64,000 nucleotides of DNA from Chitinophaga filiformis. GTDB taxonomy: Bacteria > Bacteroidota > Bacteroidia > Chitinophagales > Chitinophagaceae. The notes below the pieces were generated by a model that had not been told where the DNA came from, made no database searches, and saw only the letters and a program-made list of their open reading frames with translations. The translations under genes and the position numbers were made by a program. The stretch covers positions 142,603-206,602 of the forward strand of contig NZ_FNBN01000011.1 in assembly GCF_900102545.1 (NCBI RefSeq), written 5' to 3'. Of the stretch, positions 34,340 to 42,603 are shown in pieces (the first letter of the stretch is position 1; every line of letters starts with the position of its first letter).

Positions 34340-35305
34340 ATGCGTACTCGGAAACTATTTTTTTGCATTGTATTATTTGTGGCCGGCGTCATATCCAAAA
34401 GCATGGCACAACAACCATCCATATTCCTTGCTGACCCGACGATCTTTACAGACAAGGGGAAGTATTATCTATATGGAACAGGGAGTAATCAGGGTTTTCC
34501 CGTTTATGAATCGGATAACCTGGAAAGTTGGAAACCAGCGGCGGAAATAACCGGAAACCTTGCATTAAAACGCGGTGACGCTTTTGGTTCAGGTGGTTTC
34601 TGGGCGCCACAGGTCATTGCTTATAAAGGCAGCTATTACATGGCATATACTGCGGATGAACATATAGCAATTGCAAAGGCATCCAGCCCGGCAGGGCCAT
34701 TCAAACAGGATACACTGAGGACAATTAGCGGTACCGGTAAGCAAATCGACCCATTCATCTTTTTTGACGATGATGGGAAAATATACCTCTATCATGTCAA
34801 ATTGCAGAACGGTAACCGGATCTTTGTGGCGGAAATGAAATCTGATCTATCCGATGTAATTGCTGGTACAGAAAAAGAATGCATATCAGGTACAGACAAA
34901 TGGGAGAATACTGCAGGATCAGATTGGCCTGTAACTGAGGGCCCCACGGTGTTAAAGTATAAAAACACCTACTACCTGATTTATTCTGCAAATGACTTTC
35001 GGAACAAAGATTATGCAGTGGGATATGCCACTTCCGAATCTCCAATGGGTCCCTGGAAGAAGTACGAAGGTAACCCTATTATTAGCCGACAGAACATTGG
35101 AAATAATGGGAGCGGTCACGGAGACGTGTTCTTTGATAGAAAGAACAATATGCACTATGTATTACATACGCATCGTTCCGACGAGAAAGTATCGCCCCGT
35201 GCCACGGGCTTTTTAAGATTAACATTCAAACCTGAGAAGACAAGAGCAGCTGTCCTGAAGGCAGACGCAGCCTCATTTAAATGGCTGCAGGCAAAGGAGC
35301 ACTAA
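34340..35305 (+). CDS. Secreted glycoside hydrolase family 43 enzyme
   Basis: About 321 residues from the ATG at 34340, which starts a signal peptide ('LFFCIVLFVAGVISKSMA'). Upstream in-frame starts at 34316 and 34322 are less likely. It is a five-bladed propeller of GH43 (arabinofuranosidase/xylosidase type). The three catalytic carboxylates are visible: D32 in 'FLADPTIF' (base), D137 in 'KQIDPFIFFDDDG' (pKa modulator) and E200 in 'VTEGPTVLKYKNTYYLIYSA' (acid). It should cleave alpha-L-arabinosides or beta-xylosides in the periplasm or outside. It is a single-domain enzyme of about the minimal GH43 length. Confidence 0.9.
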   Translation: MRTRKLFFCIVLFVAGVISKSMAQQPSIFLADPTIFTDKGKYYLYGTGSNQGFPVYESDNLESWKPAAEITGNLALKRGDAFGSGGFWAPQVIAYKGSYYMAYTADEHIAIAKASSPAGPFKQDTLRTISGTGKQIDPFIFFDDDGKIYLYHVKLQNGNRIFVAEMKSDLSDVIAGTEKECISGTDKWENTAGSDWPVTEGPTVLKYKNTYYLIYSANDFRNKDYAVGYATSESPMGPWKKYEGNPIISRQNIGNNGSGHGDVFFDRKNNMHYVLHTHRSDEKVSPRATGFLRLTFKPEKTRAAVLKADAASFKWLQAKEH

Positions 35306-35463
35306 GGGAGCCAGGATATTAGTTTATCAGACAAGAAAGAACGAATTGCCCTTTATAAAGCCTTCTAGCACGCTATATTTCCCCTTTTCCGGGGATTGTC
35401 CTGCGTCCGGATATAAGTTATATTAGTAACGACAGCTTATTTTTTCATCCAAACAAAGCCATC

Positions 35464-35619
35464 ATGAAAAAGGAAACTAAAAAATTAAAGCTGAATAAAA
35501 TAACTATTGCAAGACTGAGTAGCAATGTGCAAACAGAGCAGAAAAAAGCACCTACGATAGGAGATTGGACTTGTGCCTTTACAGTCAGAACCTGTGCTTC
35601 TGTCGAGTTTACATGCTGA
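35464..35619 (+). CDS. Class I lanthipeptide precursor
   Basis: A 51-residue peptide. The leader carries 'KLKLNKITIARL', the conserved K-L-x-L-N-K-x-T-I-x-x-L motif of Bacteroidota class I lanthipeptide precursors (the pinensin-producing group, as I recall it). The C-terminal core (from about residue 31) has Cys at 37, 44 and 51 and Thr/Ser at 31, 36, 40, 43, 46 and 50, enough for up to three lanthionine rings. The peptide ends exactly at the last Cys. No dehydratase (LanB), cyclase (LanC) or transporter genes lie in the window, so modification would rely on enzymes elsewhere. It lies between two GH43 genes and is followed by its own terminator. Confidence 0.8.
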   Translation: MKKETKKLKLNKITIARLSSNVQTEQKKAPTIGDWTCAFTVRTCASVEFTC

Positions 35620-35650
35620 TTTTGTTCAGCCGGGTCGTTCAGACCTATTA

Positions 35651-35690
35651 CATAGCGGCAAGCTCCAAGGCACGCCGCTATGTCTTTTCA
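35651..35690 (+). terminator. Terminator of the lanthipeptide gene
   Basis: CATAGCGGC (35651-35659) pairs perfectly with GCCGCTATG (35674-35682), followed by TCTTTTC. It lies 31 bp behind the stop codon. Confidence 0.8.
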
Positions 35691-35735
35691 AGAGGGTTAT
35701 GTATAAACGAAGATCATTGTAACAATTATATGCCG

Positions 35736-36893
35736 CTATTTGACTGCAGCTGGTGCTGGCTGCCGTGTAGTAGTAGGTCCCTCTACAACAAGCATCCCGT
35801 CCTTTAATATCTTCATCCGGTCAATAAATACTACACGTTTTTCACCTGTTGCCGATGTCCTGGCGTGATATACACAATACATTTCCTTCCCATCTGGTGA
35901 GTAAGTGATGCTATTATGTCCCGTACCGGTTACCACGCCGCCTTTCTCAACGTTTTTCTGCAATACCGGATTATTAGCGGCCTTGGTAAACGGGCCCAGC
36001 GGATGTTTTGAAGTAGCATATCCTACTGCGTAATTTTTGCCACCAAAGTAGTTGGCAGAATACATCATATAATACGTAGAGCCCTTTTTGAAAGCGACGG
36101 AGCCTTCTGTCCAACGGCGGTTCACTTCTTTAGAGGTAACGGAGCGACTTTCCCATTCAGCCTGCTTATCGCTCATTTTAACCGGGGGACGTAATAACAG
36201 TACAGGCTCGCCCATGACGCCGCTGAAATCAGGTTTAAGCTCAACACCGTAAACCCAGCTCTCCTCTATAGCGTCAAACCATCCCTTTTGCTTTGCCCAG
36301 GTAGCCACTTCGCTCTCTACGGCATGCTTGTAGCAACAGCGGGAATAATACAGGTAAACCCTGCCATTGTCAAAAAGTACGTTGGCATCAATAGTGGGAT
36401 AGCCGGGGTCAAAAATAGGCTTGTTATTGAGGTCAATGAACGGGCCTGTGGGATTGTCTGCCACTGCCACACCGATACGAAAATTTTCGACTTCTTTATT
36501 GGGATTCGTACCCCATTGCGCACTGTAGAACAAGTAGAACTTACCATTATATTCGTATACTTCAGGCGCCCAATATGCACCATTCCATGCGGCAGTTGAA
36601 TCACTCCAGCCGTTCTTGTTAGCGGCATAATATACCTGGCCTTCATCTTTCCAATTCACCAGATCAGTGGAGGAATAAGCCGCAAATCCATTTCTGGCGA
36701 CACCGCCCGTTCCGTACATATAATACTTGTCGTCTTTCATTTGCAGCACATACGGATCTGCCAATTCTACCGCCAACGGATTCTGATATGTCAGTTCTGT
36801 GCCTGGCTTGTTGGTCTGCGCATATAATCCGGTAATATTCGCCATTATCGTCAGGAGGAAAAGACAGATCAAAATGGTTATTTTTTGTCTCAT
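35736..36893 (-). CDS. Secreted glycoside hydrolase family 43 enzyme
   Basis: A 385-residue GH43 enzyme with signal peptide ('LICLFLLTIMANITGLYAQ'). Catalytic residues: D46 in 'VELADPYVLQMKDDKYYMYG', D169 in 'PTIDANVLFDNGRVYLYYSR' and E263 in 'RRWTEGSVAFKKGSTYYMMY'. A Cys pair (C186/C187) lies after blade 3. It is only moderately similar to the GH43 at 34340, so the two probably differ in substrate. The C-terminus ends in a Pro/Ala-rich segment. It points toward the lanthipeptide gene and is followed by no susCD pair. Confidence 0.9.
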   Translation of the reverse strand: MRQKITILICLFLLTIMANITGLYAQTNKPGTELTYQNPLAVELADPYVLQMKDDKYYMYGTGGVARNGFAAYSSTDLVNWKDEGQVYYAANKNGWSDSTAAWNGAYWAPEVYEYNGKFYLFYSAQWGTNPNKEVENFRIGVAVADNPTGPFIDLNNKPIFDPGYPTIDANVLFDNGRVYLYYSRCCYKHAVESEVATWAKQKGWFDAIEESWVYGVELKPDFSGVMGEPVLLLRPPVKMSDKQAEWESRSVTSKEVNRRWTEGSVAFKKGSTYYMMYSANYFGGKNYAVGYATSKHPLGPFTKAANNPVLQKNVEKGGVVTGTGHNSITYSPDGKEMYCVYHARTSATGEKRVVFIDRMKILKDGMLVVEGPTTTRQPAPAAVK

Positions 36894-36934
36894 TATTTGA
36901 TATGTATTTAAGAAAAATGGGTTATGAACTTATA

Positions 36935-37363
36935 TTATGATAATACTACCGTCTCAAACCAATATTTGAAAAAATGGTGGATCTTTTCATTGGTTCTGCT
37001 AAGCGCGTCAGGTTTCTGTATAAATGAACTGGCGCCCAATGTGTAACATTCCCTGGCGATCTTAGGATCATTTGAGTCCGATATTATAACTACCGGCAGA
37101 TGCCGGTAATCCATATTCGCTTTCAATTGTTTCAATACTTCCCGTCCGTCAATGGGCGTGATGTTAAGGTTGATCAGTATCACAGCGGGGTATGACAGGT
37201 TTGAAAGCCGGCATTGATCCAGGTAAGCAAATAGGCCTTTGCTATTATTCACGAATTCAAGATGCGCCTGGTATTGCTGTTCCTCAAAAACAGTACTGGT
37301 TATAAATCGATCGTCCGGATCGTTTTCCAGCATTAAAATCACAGGTAGAAAGATGTCCGACAT
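36935..37363 (-). CDS. Stand-alone receiver domain lacking the phospho-Asp
   Basis: A 142-residue single response-regulator receiver domain. Acid-pocket residues are present ('LENDPDDRF', residues 12-20), as are the switch Ser ('VVIISDSN', S95) and the conserved Lys ('SSFIQKPDA', K117). The strand that normally ends in the phospho-accepting Asp reads 'PAVILINLNITPIDG', with Asn at residue 65. The domain should therefore not be phosphorylated in the usual way and may act as a constitutive or phosphorylation-independent module. It has no output domain and no adjacent kinase, and lies 41 bp upstream of the GH43 gene start region. Confidence 0.85.
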   Translation of the reverse strand: MSDIFLPVILMLENDPDDRFITSTVFEEQQYQAHLEFVNNSKGLFAYLDQCRLSNLSYPAVILINLNITPIDGREVLKQLKANMDYRHLPVVIISDSNDPKIARECYTLGASSFIQKPDALSRTNEKIHHFFKYWFETVVLS

Positions 37364-37730
37364 TGGCTGAAAAGTTATAATGAATATAACCGTTTGGGTA
37401 ATTTAAGCTAATAACTTTCGCTATTAACCCTTTAAACGGTTCAAAACAAATGCGGCACTAAGTTATAAAATCAATTTTGTATAAACTCAAGCCAGATAGG
37501 ATGGTTAATTCAGGAGAAAGAGACAGACTAATTGGTCCCGTTTCTCTTTAAACCTAATAATCAGAATTATCTGACATGACTCACTAGTGCTTATATCAAC
37601 TCATTAAAGTTAATTATAATAGTTTACTATCTACCATGAAGGAACCATTGAGTTTCAGAAGTTTAGCACTAACTTTTTTTGCTGTTCTGGAAAAAAATGT
37701 TAGTTTAAGGGACGATTAACGTAATCAATT
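37364..37730. other. Intergenic region, promoter side of tRNA-Leu
   Basis: 367 bp of AT-rich sequence between the divergent receiver gene and tRNA. I see no gene, repeat or hairpin of note. Confidence 0.5.
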
Positions 37731-37814
37731 GCCCAGATGGCGAAATTGGTAGACGCACTGTGTTTAGGTCTCAGCGCTCGCAAGGGTGTGCTGGTTCGAA
37801 TCCAGTTCTGGGCA
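37731..37814 (+). tRNA. tRNA-Leu (anticodon UAG)
   Basis: An 84-base class II tRNA. The acceptor stem GCCCAGA/TCTGGGC has discriminator A. The anticodon arm CTGTG-TTTAGGT-CTCAG gives anticodon TAG with G at position 37, the usual identity base. The long variable arm GCTCGCAAGGGT and T-loop TTCGAAT are intact. No CCA is encoded. It is the second Leu(UAG) gene of the window; the other, at 15389, has A37 and a different variable arm. Confidence 0.93.
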
Positions 37815-37817
37815 CAA

Positions 37818-37856
37818 AAAATGCACGACCCGCTCTAAGGGCGGGTCGTGCATTTT
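37818..37856 (+). terminator. Strong terminator of tRNA-Leu
   Basis: A perfect 16-bp stem (37818-37833 with 37841-37856) with GC-rich core ACCCGC/GCGGGT and a 7-base loop, ending in TTTT. It starts four bases behind the tRNA. Confidence 0.92.
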
Positions 37857-37989
37857 CATACCATTTAACTCTATTGTAAGTACTCACCTTCAATTTCAAA
37901 CCAGCTTAGATTAAACCACAGTTCCGGATCAAGTTGAAAACCTCCGCAAATGAAAAGCCATCCAGCATATTAATAATTAATCTTTCATT

Positions 37990-38871
37990 TTATAGCACGT
38001 TTAGTTTAATCCATTCATTCAGCGGGATAAACGGCTCTGTTGAAATTTCTTTAGCCATTTGAATTTGGGTGTCTGCATTTGGCCCCATATATGTATAAGA
38101 CTCAAAATAAGCCAACAACTGGGCTACTGCTGTTGCTCCTTCAAAGAAACTGGAAAACACTTCTGCTGGAACTTGATTAAAAACGTATTCTTTTCCGTTA
38201 GCTTTGAAAGCGTTCAAAATATCATTAAAACTATTCAACTCGGTCGCCAGAGATAAATAGCATCCTTTCCCTACCTTTTCGGGATTTAAAAAAACTCCTG
38301 CAACTACTTTTCCCAAATCACTAATGTCTGCCATGTGGATTACTTTCTTAGTTGGGTCGATGGGTAGAGTCCAGCCGATAGAACCATCTTGTTGCTGCTG
38401 TGGCGCCAATTCTCCTGTGAAGTTTTGAAAGTAACAAGGTGGCTGAACGAATGTATAATTTGCAAATCCTGCTTTTTTTACTAAATCATCAACTTTTGCT
38501 TTTCCTGTAAATTGAGGAACATCAAACCTACCGTTACTAATTTTTTCAACATTTGGTAAAGTAGACCAAACGAAGTGATTTACATTAGCTTTTTTTGCTG
38601 CTTCAACAGCTATATTTCCTTGTGCTAATTCATCTGCACCCTCCCAAAAATTAGTCACCACAAATACACCATGAGCATCTTTGAAGGCATTGGTTAATGA
38701 TTCAGGGTCCGTTAAGTCACCTTGTACCACTTCATCAGCCTTGCCTTGATAATTATTCGGGTTTCGGGTAATTGCTCTAACTTTGAAAGCCCCCTCCTTA
38801 ATTAGAGCATTTACCACTCCTTTTCCTTGTAGACCAGTCGCACCAACGATCGCAATTATTTTCTTTTCCAT
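37990..38871 (-). CDS. NmrA-type NAD(P)-binding protein
   Basis: About 293 residues from the ATG at 38871. A longer frame to 38922 adds residues not typical of the family. The Rossmann motif 'IIAIVGATGLQGKGVVNAL' (GxxGxxG) opens the protein, followed by 'FKVRAITRNPNNYQGKADEV', 'GVFVVTNFWEG', 'NHFVWSTLPNVEK' and 'YTFVQPPCYFQNFTGEL'. The NmrA/HSCARG-like group binds NADP and often acts as a redox sensor rather than an enzyme, and the usual catalytic Tyr-x3-Lys is not evident. It lies 95 bp behind the Crp/Fnr gene in the same direction. Confidence 0.9.
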   Translation of the reverse strand: MEKKIIAIVGATGLQGKGVVNALIKEGAFKVRAITRNPNNYQGKADEVVQGDLTDPESLTNAFKDAHGVFVVTNFWEGADELAQGNIAVEAAKKANVNHFVWSTLPNVEKISNGRFDVPQFTGKAKVDDLVKKAGFANYTFVQPPCYFQNFTGELAPQQQQDGSIGWTLPIDPTKKVIHMADISDLGKVVAGVFLNPEKVGKGCYLSLATELNSFNDILNAFKANGKEYVFNQVPAEVFSSFFEGATAVAQLLAYFESYTYMGPNADTQIQMAKEISTEPFIPLNEWIKLNVL

Positions 38872-38966
38872 CTTGAATGTTTCTTGAAGATTAATAATGA
38901 CACAAAGATGGAAGTAATGCATCCCATTCTCCTATATGGTAGTTTAAGAAAGAACCTTAATGTAGA

Positions 38967-39548
38967 TTAAGATTTGGCGATCTTATTCCGGATGATACTA
39001 AGGAACTCTGGTGTTACACCCAGGTAGGAGGCAATCTGAACGTTAGAGATCCGATTAAAGAAGTCAGGATACCTCTTTAGAAAATCGCGATAACGCTCCT
39101 CTGCGGTCGAACTAATATTCTGCAGGATTCTACGTTGAGCGCTTACCAGTGCATTTTCTGTAAGAACCCTGAAGATTCGGTTGAATTTTGGGTTATCGTC
39201 GAAGAGTTTGAGCTGATCCTCCTTTTTTAATTGAAGGACAACTGAATTCTCTAAAGCTTCTATGTACAGTCGACTCGGTTCCTCTGAATAGAAGCTGCCA
39301 ATATCAGCAATCCACCAATTCTCAATAGCAAATTGTAGATTATGTTCTTTACCTTTTTCGTCCACCATGTACATTCTAAAACAGCCCTCAACTACGAACG
39401 TGTGGTGTTTACATATATCGCCTTCCTGAAGGATGAATTGCCTTCGTTTAACTCTTCGCTCCTTGAAAGCTTCTTCCACGATAGACTTTTCTTCTTCATT
39501 TAAAGGAAGAAGATTTTCGAAATAGCTTATTAATGGTTTTGGTGTCAT
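38967..39548 (-). CDS. Crp/Fnr-family transcriptional regulator
   Basis: A 193-residue regulator with an N-terminal cyclic-nucleotide-binding-type beta-roll ('QFILQEGDICKHHTFVVEGC', 'LQFAIENWWIADIGSFYSEE') and a C-terminal helix-turn-helix ('ISNVQIASYLGVTPEFLSII'). The ligand-binding residues of true cAMP receptors are not conserved, as is usual for this Bacteroidota subgroup, so the ligand is unknown. It probably controls the NmrA-type gene downstream, and co-transcription is possible. Confidence 0.92.
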   Translation of the reverse strand: MTPKPLISYFENLLPLNEEEKSIVEEAFKERRVKRRQFILQEGDICKHHTFVVEGCFRMYMVDEKGKEHNLQFAIENWWIADIGSFYSEEPSRLYIEALENSVVLQLKKEDQLKLFDDNPKFNRIFRVLTENALVSAQRRILQNISSTAEERYRDFLKRYPDFFNRISNVQIASYLGVTPEFLSIIRNKIAKS

Positions 39549-39948
39549 TTTTCAAATTCGCTGCAACACCTCAATATACGTAACTTTATTCCAATGGGAC
39601 TGATAATCAATTAAAATATAAATAAATTACTATGTAAGTTTTCAATAACAAAGAGGTACGTCCGTATTAATGGGATCTTACTTTGGCAGAGATCAGGTTC
39701 AGGAGAACTCAATGACCATTATTAGCAGTTGAAGTCAATGAGAAAAGTGAAATAATCGGTAACAATGAACACATTGCATAACTTATCCGGCAATATTTCT
39801 GATAGCGCTTACATTATATCATAAACTTATATTATATTTACAATATATAGTATATGACAACTAACCTGTTTTGGGGGCTAATAGTACCGTGACAATAAGC
39901 ATTTTAAAAATAACCTGGATATCAATTTAACACCCGCAAATTCAAAAC
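39549..39948. other. Intergenic region, AT-rich
   Basis: 400 bp between divergent genes. It contains a strongly AT-rich block near 39825-39855 (TATATTATATTTACAATATA-like) that could be part of a promoter. No gene is seen. Confidence 0.45.
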
Positions 39949-40482
39949 ATGCCAAGAACTCTTTCTGAAGAAGAAAAAGATGAACTAAGACTGTCATTTT
40001 CCCAGCCTGGTTTTTCACTGGAAGCCGCCATTATAAAACTGATGCGTAAAGGCTTTGAAGAAACCACTGCAAGAACCTTAATCACAACTGAATTCCGCGA
40101 TTACAAAAAGAATTTGTTTCACAAAATAGTGAGAAAAAAAGAACACGAAGAGGCTAAACATTTCCTCTCTATTGTAATCGGTATGGTTTCTATAGTAGGG
40201 CCTATTTTTAGCATTGAATCATTGCTATGGTATGTAGTAGCTATTATAATTGCAGGCCTGGCAGGTTTTTGGGCGTATAAACCGAAACCTATTGCTGGTC
40301 TATTGGGAAGTATCATCATGCCCGTTGTTTACCCGTTTGCCCATGCCGCCTATTTTTCCGGAAGAACAAGTTATTTCAACATCGAAATGATCATTCCTAT
40401 GATTATGGCAGTAGTTCCTGCTGTGATTGTGTATTTTATTGTATCGGCAATTGTATATACCAATACTAAAACCATTAAATAA
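39949..40482 (+). CDS. Membrane protein with N-terminal helical domain
   Basis: A 177-residue protein. The first about 65 residues are soluble and helical ('GFSLEAAIIKLMRKGFEETT', 'RTLITTEFRDYKKNLFHKI') and look like a small helical bundle. About four membrane spans follow ('FLSIVIGMVSIVGPIFSI', 'WYVVAIIIAGLAGFWAY', 'IAGLLGSIIMPVVYPFAHAA', 'IIPMIMAVVPAVIVYFIVS'). No family is recognised. It is five bases ahead of the zinc-ribbon protein gene, so the two are co-transcribed and may form a complex. Confidence 0.75.
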   Translation: MPRTLSEEEKDELRLSFSQPGFSLEAAIIKLMRKGFEETTARTLITTEFRDYKKNLFHKIVRKKEHEEAKHFLSIVIGMVSIVGPIFSIESLLWYVVAIIIAGLAGFWAYKPKPIAGLLGSIIMPVVYPFAHAAYFSGRTSYFNIEMIIPMIMAVVPAVIVYFIVSAIVYTNTKTIK

Positions 40483-40487
40483 AAGTC

Positions 40488-40961
40488 ATGTATATTTTTA
40501 ACCAGGAAAAGAAAAGGCTGGAGCCTACAGAAACAAAGTGTCAATATTGTGGAGTAGAACATTCTATCCATATGGAACATAATCATTTTATCCCTTTATA
40601 TAAAGAAGCCGACAGAACAAATATCATTGTGTATCGTTCCGTTAAATTCAAAAAGATCCCCGTCGGCATACCAAGATGTAAAAGTTGCCTACTCATACAC
40701 CTGCGTGCTGAGACAAAAGCTGCACGCATTGCATGGGGCGTAGCTGTGTCGATAGTTGTATTGACTTTTCTGATATGGGGTCTTTGGGGTATCTTCTCCA
40801 TTTTTGCAGGCATTTTTATTGGCTTTGGAGGAGCTGATTTTCTCCAGGACAAACTGGTTAGAGACAAAGGAATTTATACGAAGTTAGAGGGCGCAAAACA
40901 AAATGAAGCAGTACAGGATTTGATTATAAGCGGCTGGTCGTTTAGTCAGCCAACAGCATAA
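40488..40961 (+). CDS. Zinc-ribbon membrane protein
   Basis: A 157-residue protein with an N-terminal putative zinc ribbon (C18/C21 in 'KCQYCGVEH' and C64/C67 in 'IPRCKSCLLI'), one or two membrane spans ('VAVSIVVLTFLIWGLWGIFS', 'IFAGIFIGFGGADFLQDKLV') and a short cytoplasmic tail. It may be an assembly or regulatory partner of the co-transcribed membrane protein. No known family. Both genes look like recently acquired small-gene cargo, but base composition alone does not prove it. Confidence 0.72.
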   Translation: MYIFNQEKKRLEPTETKCQYCGVEHSIHMEHNHFIPLYKEADRTNIIVYRSVKFKKIPVGIPRCKSCLLIHLRAETKAARIAWGVAVSIVVLTFLIWGLWGIFSIFAGIFIGFGGADFLQDKLVRDKGIYTKLEGAKQNEAVQDLIISGWSFSQPTA

Positions 40962-41016
40962 CATATAGAGAGGCTTTCAGCAGATTAAATTCGTTTATCC
41001 ATAAATTCATAACAAC

Positions 41017-41053
41017 AATGGGGAGAAAAGGCAATTAGCTTTTTCTCCCCATT
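41017..41053. terminator. Bidirectional terminator
   Basis: AATGGGGAGAAAAGGC pairs with GCTTTTTCTCCCCATT with one mismatch around a 5-base loop. It lies between the converging zinc-ribbon gene and the ferredoxin gene. Confidence 0.85.
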
Positions 41054-41121
41054 TAGCTTCGGTATGCGTGCCAGAGATTATGTCTGACGACCAGTTACCG
41101 ACAATTCCATATGCTTTCTGA

Positions 41122-41469
41122 TTAAAGATGTAATTTATCTTTCTTCGCTATCAGTTCTGCTATAGACTCCTGGTACATTTCGTCTGGTACACAACAGTCT
41201 ACCGGACATGCAACTGCACATTGAGGTTCCTCATGAAATCCCTGACACTCTGTACATTTATCTGAAACGATATAATACAGCTCGTTAGACAGGGGAGCAT
41301 TGCGCTTGCTGGCATCAATAATAGACCCGTCCTTCAACACAAAATTACCTTTAGCCGTTGTGCCGTCAGCTATTGCCCACTCTACGCCACCTTCATAGAT
41401 GGCGTTATTCGGACATTCGGATTCACAAGCTCCACAGAAAATACATTCATCTGTAATTTTAATAGCCAT
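41122..41469 (-). CDS. 2[4Fe-4S] ferredoxin
   Basis: A 115-residue low-potential electron carrier. Cluster 1 ligands C9, C12, C15 and C19 ('CIFCGACESECP'). Cluster 2 ligands C72 and C75, then eight residues to C84 and C88 ('KCTECQGFHEEPQCAVACP'). The eight-residue spacer in motif 2 and a C-terminal extension place it with Allochromatium-type ferredoxins. A 35-residue insertion between the motifs ('GGVEWAIADGTTAKGNFVLK') is also family-typical for Bacteroidota. Cytoplasmic and monocistronic. Confidence 0.94.
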   Translation of the reverse strand: MAIKITDECIFCGACESECPNNAIYEGGVEWAIADGTTAKGNFVLKDGSIIDASKRNAPLSNELYYIVSDKCTECQGFHEEPQCAVACPVDCCVPDEMYQESIAELIAKKDKLHL

Positions 41470-41662
41470 AATTAATTAAAATTTGGAAGCTGTCTATGCT
41501 TCATTAAACAATAATAACCAATAGGTGATAAAATTAGTAGAAATATAGTTTATTACCTGAAAAACCTCTGAATATTTGTGTTTATTTACTGGTATATAGA
41601 TGTCCGCGTCATTGTAAATCTGCGTTCCCCGAGCCAACCGTTTAATACTTGAGTTGCATTCT

Positions 41663-42544
41663 TCATCGATCGCTAACACTGGCCAACTTACCAGTTTTAA
41701 GTTTTACCAATATCATTGCAAGCATAAAAACTACCAAACCTATAAGATATAGCCCTAAAATAAAACTAAGGATGTAGCTTACATTTTGGCGAAATGAAAA
41801 GAAAGAAAAAACAAATGTAGGAATTTTCCAAAAGGCCAAATACAGACCGAAAATGATTATTATAAACCCCGGTAGCTTTATCAGCCAATTGATTTTTTTT
41901 CCATCCCCGGCGAATATACCCATCATCTTTGACAGCAACGTAAGAACAAGAAACATTGAAATCAATAATGTCAAAGCAAATGATAGAATATCATTGTCAA
42001 TCAGCATATTATTTGTCCTCATCACGAATTCATTAGCTGCACTCAAACCAAACATTGTCTTGATGGCGACTGAAATGTAACTAAGCATTTCTACTGTGGA
42101 CTGAAAAATATTCCCAGGTCCTTTTAGGGCACATAGACTTAATAGTAAGACCAATAACCAAACCAGGGAAGGTATAAGGCGAAAAAGCAATTGCTTTGTT
42201 CTGGACATATTCAAAAAAGAAAATGGTAATTCTTCTTTAGCAATGCTTCCCAAATCCTCCTTTAACATTCCCAATGGTTTAATATAAGCTCCTAATGGCA
42301 ACCAGCCTAATTGATATATTATACCATTAATTTCCTTTTTGAGTAAAGAAAAGCCGGGATTTAAGAAAATTGAAAACTCTGTGATCTTAACCTTCCACAT
42401 TTTACAAAGCCATACGTAAATAAAGTTGCTAAGCGATATAGCCAAGAAAATCAATACACCTAAACAAAAGGCATTATAGCTAAAGTGCGGCATAAGACTA
42501 ATAGTCAATTTATTGGGAGAAATGTTTACAGACTCCTTGCTCAA
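41663..42544 (-). CDS. M50 site-2-protease-like membrane protein without zinc motif
   Basis: A 293-residue polytopic membrane protein. Its N-terminal part follows the layout of site-2 proteases of peptidase family M50 (RseP type): a first hydrophobic helix, then 'KVKITEFSIFLNPGFSLLKK' and 'INGIIYQLGWLPLGAYIKPL', matching the family pattern F-S-I-x-F-x-P...Y-x-L-x-x-L-P-L-G-x-Y-x-K. At the place of the HExxH zinc site the protein reads 'AISLSNFIYVWL', so the metal ligands are gone. Five or six more spans follow. It is probably a catalytically dead rhomboid-like or S2P-like scaffold. It is in an apparent operon behind the 249-residue gene (59-bp gap). Confidence 0.65.
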   Translation of the reverse strand: MSKESVNISPNKLTISLMPHFSYNAFCLGVLIFLAISLSNFIYVWLCKMWKVKITEFSIFLNPGFSLLKKEINGIIYQLGWLPLGAYIKPLGMLKEDLGSIAKEELPFSFLNMSRTKQLLFRLIPSLVWLLVLLLSLCALKGPGNIFQSTVEMLSYISVAIKTMFGLSAANEFVMRTNNMLIDNDILSFALTLLISMFLVLTLLSKMMGIFAGDGKKINWLIKLPGFIIIIFGLYLAFWKIPTFVFSFFSFRQNVSYILSFILGLYLIGLVVFMLAMILVKLKTGKLASVSDR

Positions 42545-42603
42545 AGGAGCTTCAAATATACAATATTTTGCATATAAAAGATTGCCTTATGTCCGATACA
42601 TGT

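Noticed and set aside
37731..37856. Prophage or island integration at tRNA-Leu
   Set aside because: No integrase, no repeated tRNA 3' end and no phage genes follow either tRNA.
41494..41679. 61-codon minus-strand frame behind the M50-like gene
   Set aside because: It overlaps the end of that gene and has no feature beyond random composition.
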